Shown in pieces: positions 62,666-64,000 of a stretch of DNA of 64,000 nucleotides. Both the position numbers and the translations under genes were made by a program. Each line of letters begins with the position of its first letter. Within the stretch, counting starts at the first letter, position 1. The stretch lies in NCBI GenBank assembly GCA_019750915.1, contig JAIENY010000004.1, positions 62,001 to 126,000 on the forward strand. Direction: 5' to 3'. Under the pieces are notes generated by a model. The model was not told where the DNA came from, ran no database searches, and saw only the letters and a list, made by a program, of their open reading frames with translations. This DNA is from Xanthobacteraceae bacterium. GTDB taxonomy: Bacteria; Pseudomonadota; Alphaproteobacteria; Rhizobiales; Xanthobacteraceae.

Positions 62666-64000
62666 TCAACTCATCCGGCTTCTCGAAGAACCGAAGTTCG
62701 GCGACACGACATTGTGGTGACGAACAGTGTTGCGTCCATCATCCTTCGCACAATAGAGGGCCAGATCGGCGTTACCGACAAGGGTTGCCTTAGCAAGCCC
62801 CATCCGTGGGAAAACGGTTGCGGTGCCGATACTGACTGTCAGCGTTTTGTGTTCATTGCCAGTATGATCGATACCAAGTTCGCAGACGCCGCTGCAGATC
62901 TCAGCCGCGATACGTTCGACCCCGGATTGGTCGGTATCGGGTAACAGAACGGCGAATTCTTCCCCACCGTAACGAGCAGCAATATCATCTAGACGCTTCA
63001 CCGCGCCGCTGATGACCGATGCCACAGCCGAGAGTACGCGATCGCCCGCCTGATGACCATAGGTGTCATTATACGTCTTGAAGTGATCGACATCGATCAT
63101 CAGCAAGGAAAGCGGTTTTCCGGCACGCATTGTCCGGGCCCAATTCCGTGACAGTTCCTCGTCGAACCAGCGGCGGTTGGCGAGTTTTGTCAGGCCATCG
63201 GTCCGCGCCATTTGCTCGGCGGCCCGTTCCGCGGTGGCGCGGCGGCGAAGTTCGGATTCCAGCAACCACACCAGCGCCAAAACACCTCCCGCCATGATGG
63301 CAAAGACGGCGCTCAGCACGAGAGTCTTGACGACCCAAGGCCGGATGATGCGAGCGGTGGGAACGCCGACTACAATAACCAGCGGCAAGTCTCCGATTTT
63401 CTGGAACGCATAAAGGCGTGGCACTCCATCCATTGAACGATCGCTGACGATGGATCCTCTGGCTTTCTGAGAGAGCGGTACTAACGCGGGAGCGGAACGC
63501 CAGTCGGCTCCGCTGTCAGCGACGATGGCCCTGTTGTGAGCGACCAACACGCCGTCGCTTCTTAACAAGACGATCGATCCCTGCGGTCCCATCGAAACTT
63601 TATCGAACAATCCTTCGAAATATTTGATTTTGATCGAACCCGATACAAGCCCTCCGAAACTTCCGTCGGGCTTGCTGATGCGGCGACTGACCGAGATTGT
63701 TCGCGCATCGCCGCGCTGACGCGAATGACCGGGTCGGCTGACAAAAAGTCCGATGTCATAAGCGGCGTCATGATGCGCGACAAAATAATCGCTGCCTGAG
63801 AAATTTTCCGGTTGAGGATTCAACGACAACGAATCCATGGTGACATCGCCTTTTGCATCCAAGACGAGAATCGAACCGAGACCCGGTGCCGTGGCCGATC
63901 TGTCGAACAGGATTTTCTGGCGCAGACCGGGTTCCTGATAAAGGATGTCAGGATCGGTCACGCCCTCAACGACCGATTGCAGCGAAAGATCGTACAGTTC
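62666..64000 (-). CDS. Diguanylate cyclase with periplasmic Cache-like sensor (5' end off window)
   Basis: The frame is open to the right edge, so the N-terminus (first helix and start) is missing. Visible are the rest of a Cache-like periplasmic sensor, a membrane helix (about VVKTLVLSAVFAIMAGGVLA) and a C-terminal GGDEF domain with intact GGEEF in ARYGGEEFAVLLPD. It would make cyclic-di-GMP in response to an external ligand. Positions 63962-64000 continue the frame without a stop. No EAL domain. Confidence 0.9.
   Translation of the reverse strand, partial: ELYDLSLQSVVEGVTDPDILYQEPGLRQKILFDRSATAPGLGSILVLDAKGDVTMDSLSLNPQPENFSGSDYFVAHHDAAYDIGLFVSRPGHSRQRGDARTISVSRRISKPDGSFGGLVSGSIKIKYFEGLFDKVSMGPQGSIVLLRSDGVLVAHNRAIVADSGADWRSAPALVPLSQKARGSIVSDRSMDGVPRLYAFQKIGDLPLVIVVGVPTARIIRPWVVKTLVLSAVFAIMAGGVLALVWLLESELRRRATAERAAEQMARTDGLTKLANRRWFDEELSRNWARTMRAGKPLSLLMIDVDHFKTYNDTYGHQAGDRVLSAVASVISGAVKRLDDIAARYGGEEFAVLLPDTDQSGVERIAAEICSGVCELGIDHTGNEHKTLTVSIGTATVFPRMGLAKATLVGNADLALYCAKDDGRNTVRHHNVVSPNFGSSRSRMS

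Overview
The window reads as chromosome of an alphaproteobacterium of the order Hyphomicrobiales, most likely the Bradyrhizobium/Afipia/Nitrobacter/Rhodopseudomonas family. This is an inference from gene content: an ActS/ActR-type RegB/RegA pair, a eukaryote-type glutamine synthetase II beside a DUF2735 gene, an ImuA-ImuB-DnaE2 mutagenesis cassette under a GTTC-N7-GTTC LexA box, and GC-rich coding sequence throughout. No rRNA, CRISPR array, transposase or integrase was seen. One intact tRNA (Gln, UUG) is present.

Layout. 0-2.9 kb: a small accessory module, a membrane-anchored AAA+ ATPase and a bitopic envelope protein. It lies between two 183-bp diverged repeats, each ending in the 3' end of tRNA-Gln, so it looks like a small island at a tRNA attachment site. 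3.2-10.1 kb (minus): one tight operon, cyoABCD-surf1-regB-regA, which joins a quinol oxidase and its assembly factor to a redox-sensing two-component system. 10.3-11.6 kb: an MHS-type transporter. 11.9-20.4 kb: an SOS mutagenesis and uracil-repair locus, with imuA-imuB-dnaE2 on minus and a radical SAM gene plus a UdgX-type uracil-DNA enzyme on plus, diverging across a LexA box. 20.5-25.1 kb: a cupin, then a molybdenum hydroxylase of the isoquinoline oxidoreductase type with a triheme cytochrome c. 25.2-31.4 kb: a GGDEF-EAL protein, a cupredoxin, a multi-pass membrane protein, a 54-residue membrane protein and a cytochrome c peroxidase. 31.4-33.8 kb: a POT-family and a TauE-family transporter.

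33.9-42.4 kb is a nitrogen neighbourhood: allophanate hydrolase divergent from a NitT/TauT-type ABC transporter, glutaminase, DUF2735, glutamine synthetase II behind a sigma-54-type promoter, and a class I amidotransferase. 42.6-53.6 kb is catabolic: an aldo/keto reductase, methylmalonate-semialdehyde dehydrogenase with a divergent LysR regulator, a drug-efflux-type MFS protein, an acyl-CoA dehydrogenase, two small secreted proteins, a VOC dioxygenase, an enoyl-CoA hydratase and an HDAC-family amidohydrolase. 53.7-59.5 kb holds housekeeping genes: xseB, dxs, a membrane protein, a nucleoside deoxyribosyltransferase-like gene, tlyA and a TrmA/RlmD-type RNA methyltransferase. 59.7-64 kb holds a chemoreceptor, two Gly/His-rich secreted paralogues and the 3' part of a diguanylate cyclase gene that runs off the right edge.

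The places most worth a second look are the tRNA-flanked AAA+ module (0.4-2.9 kb), the LexA-linked radical SAM/UdgX pair facing the mutasome (16.7-20.4 kb), the fusion of redox sensing to the quinol oxidase operon, and the two Gly/His-rich secreted paralogues.
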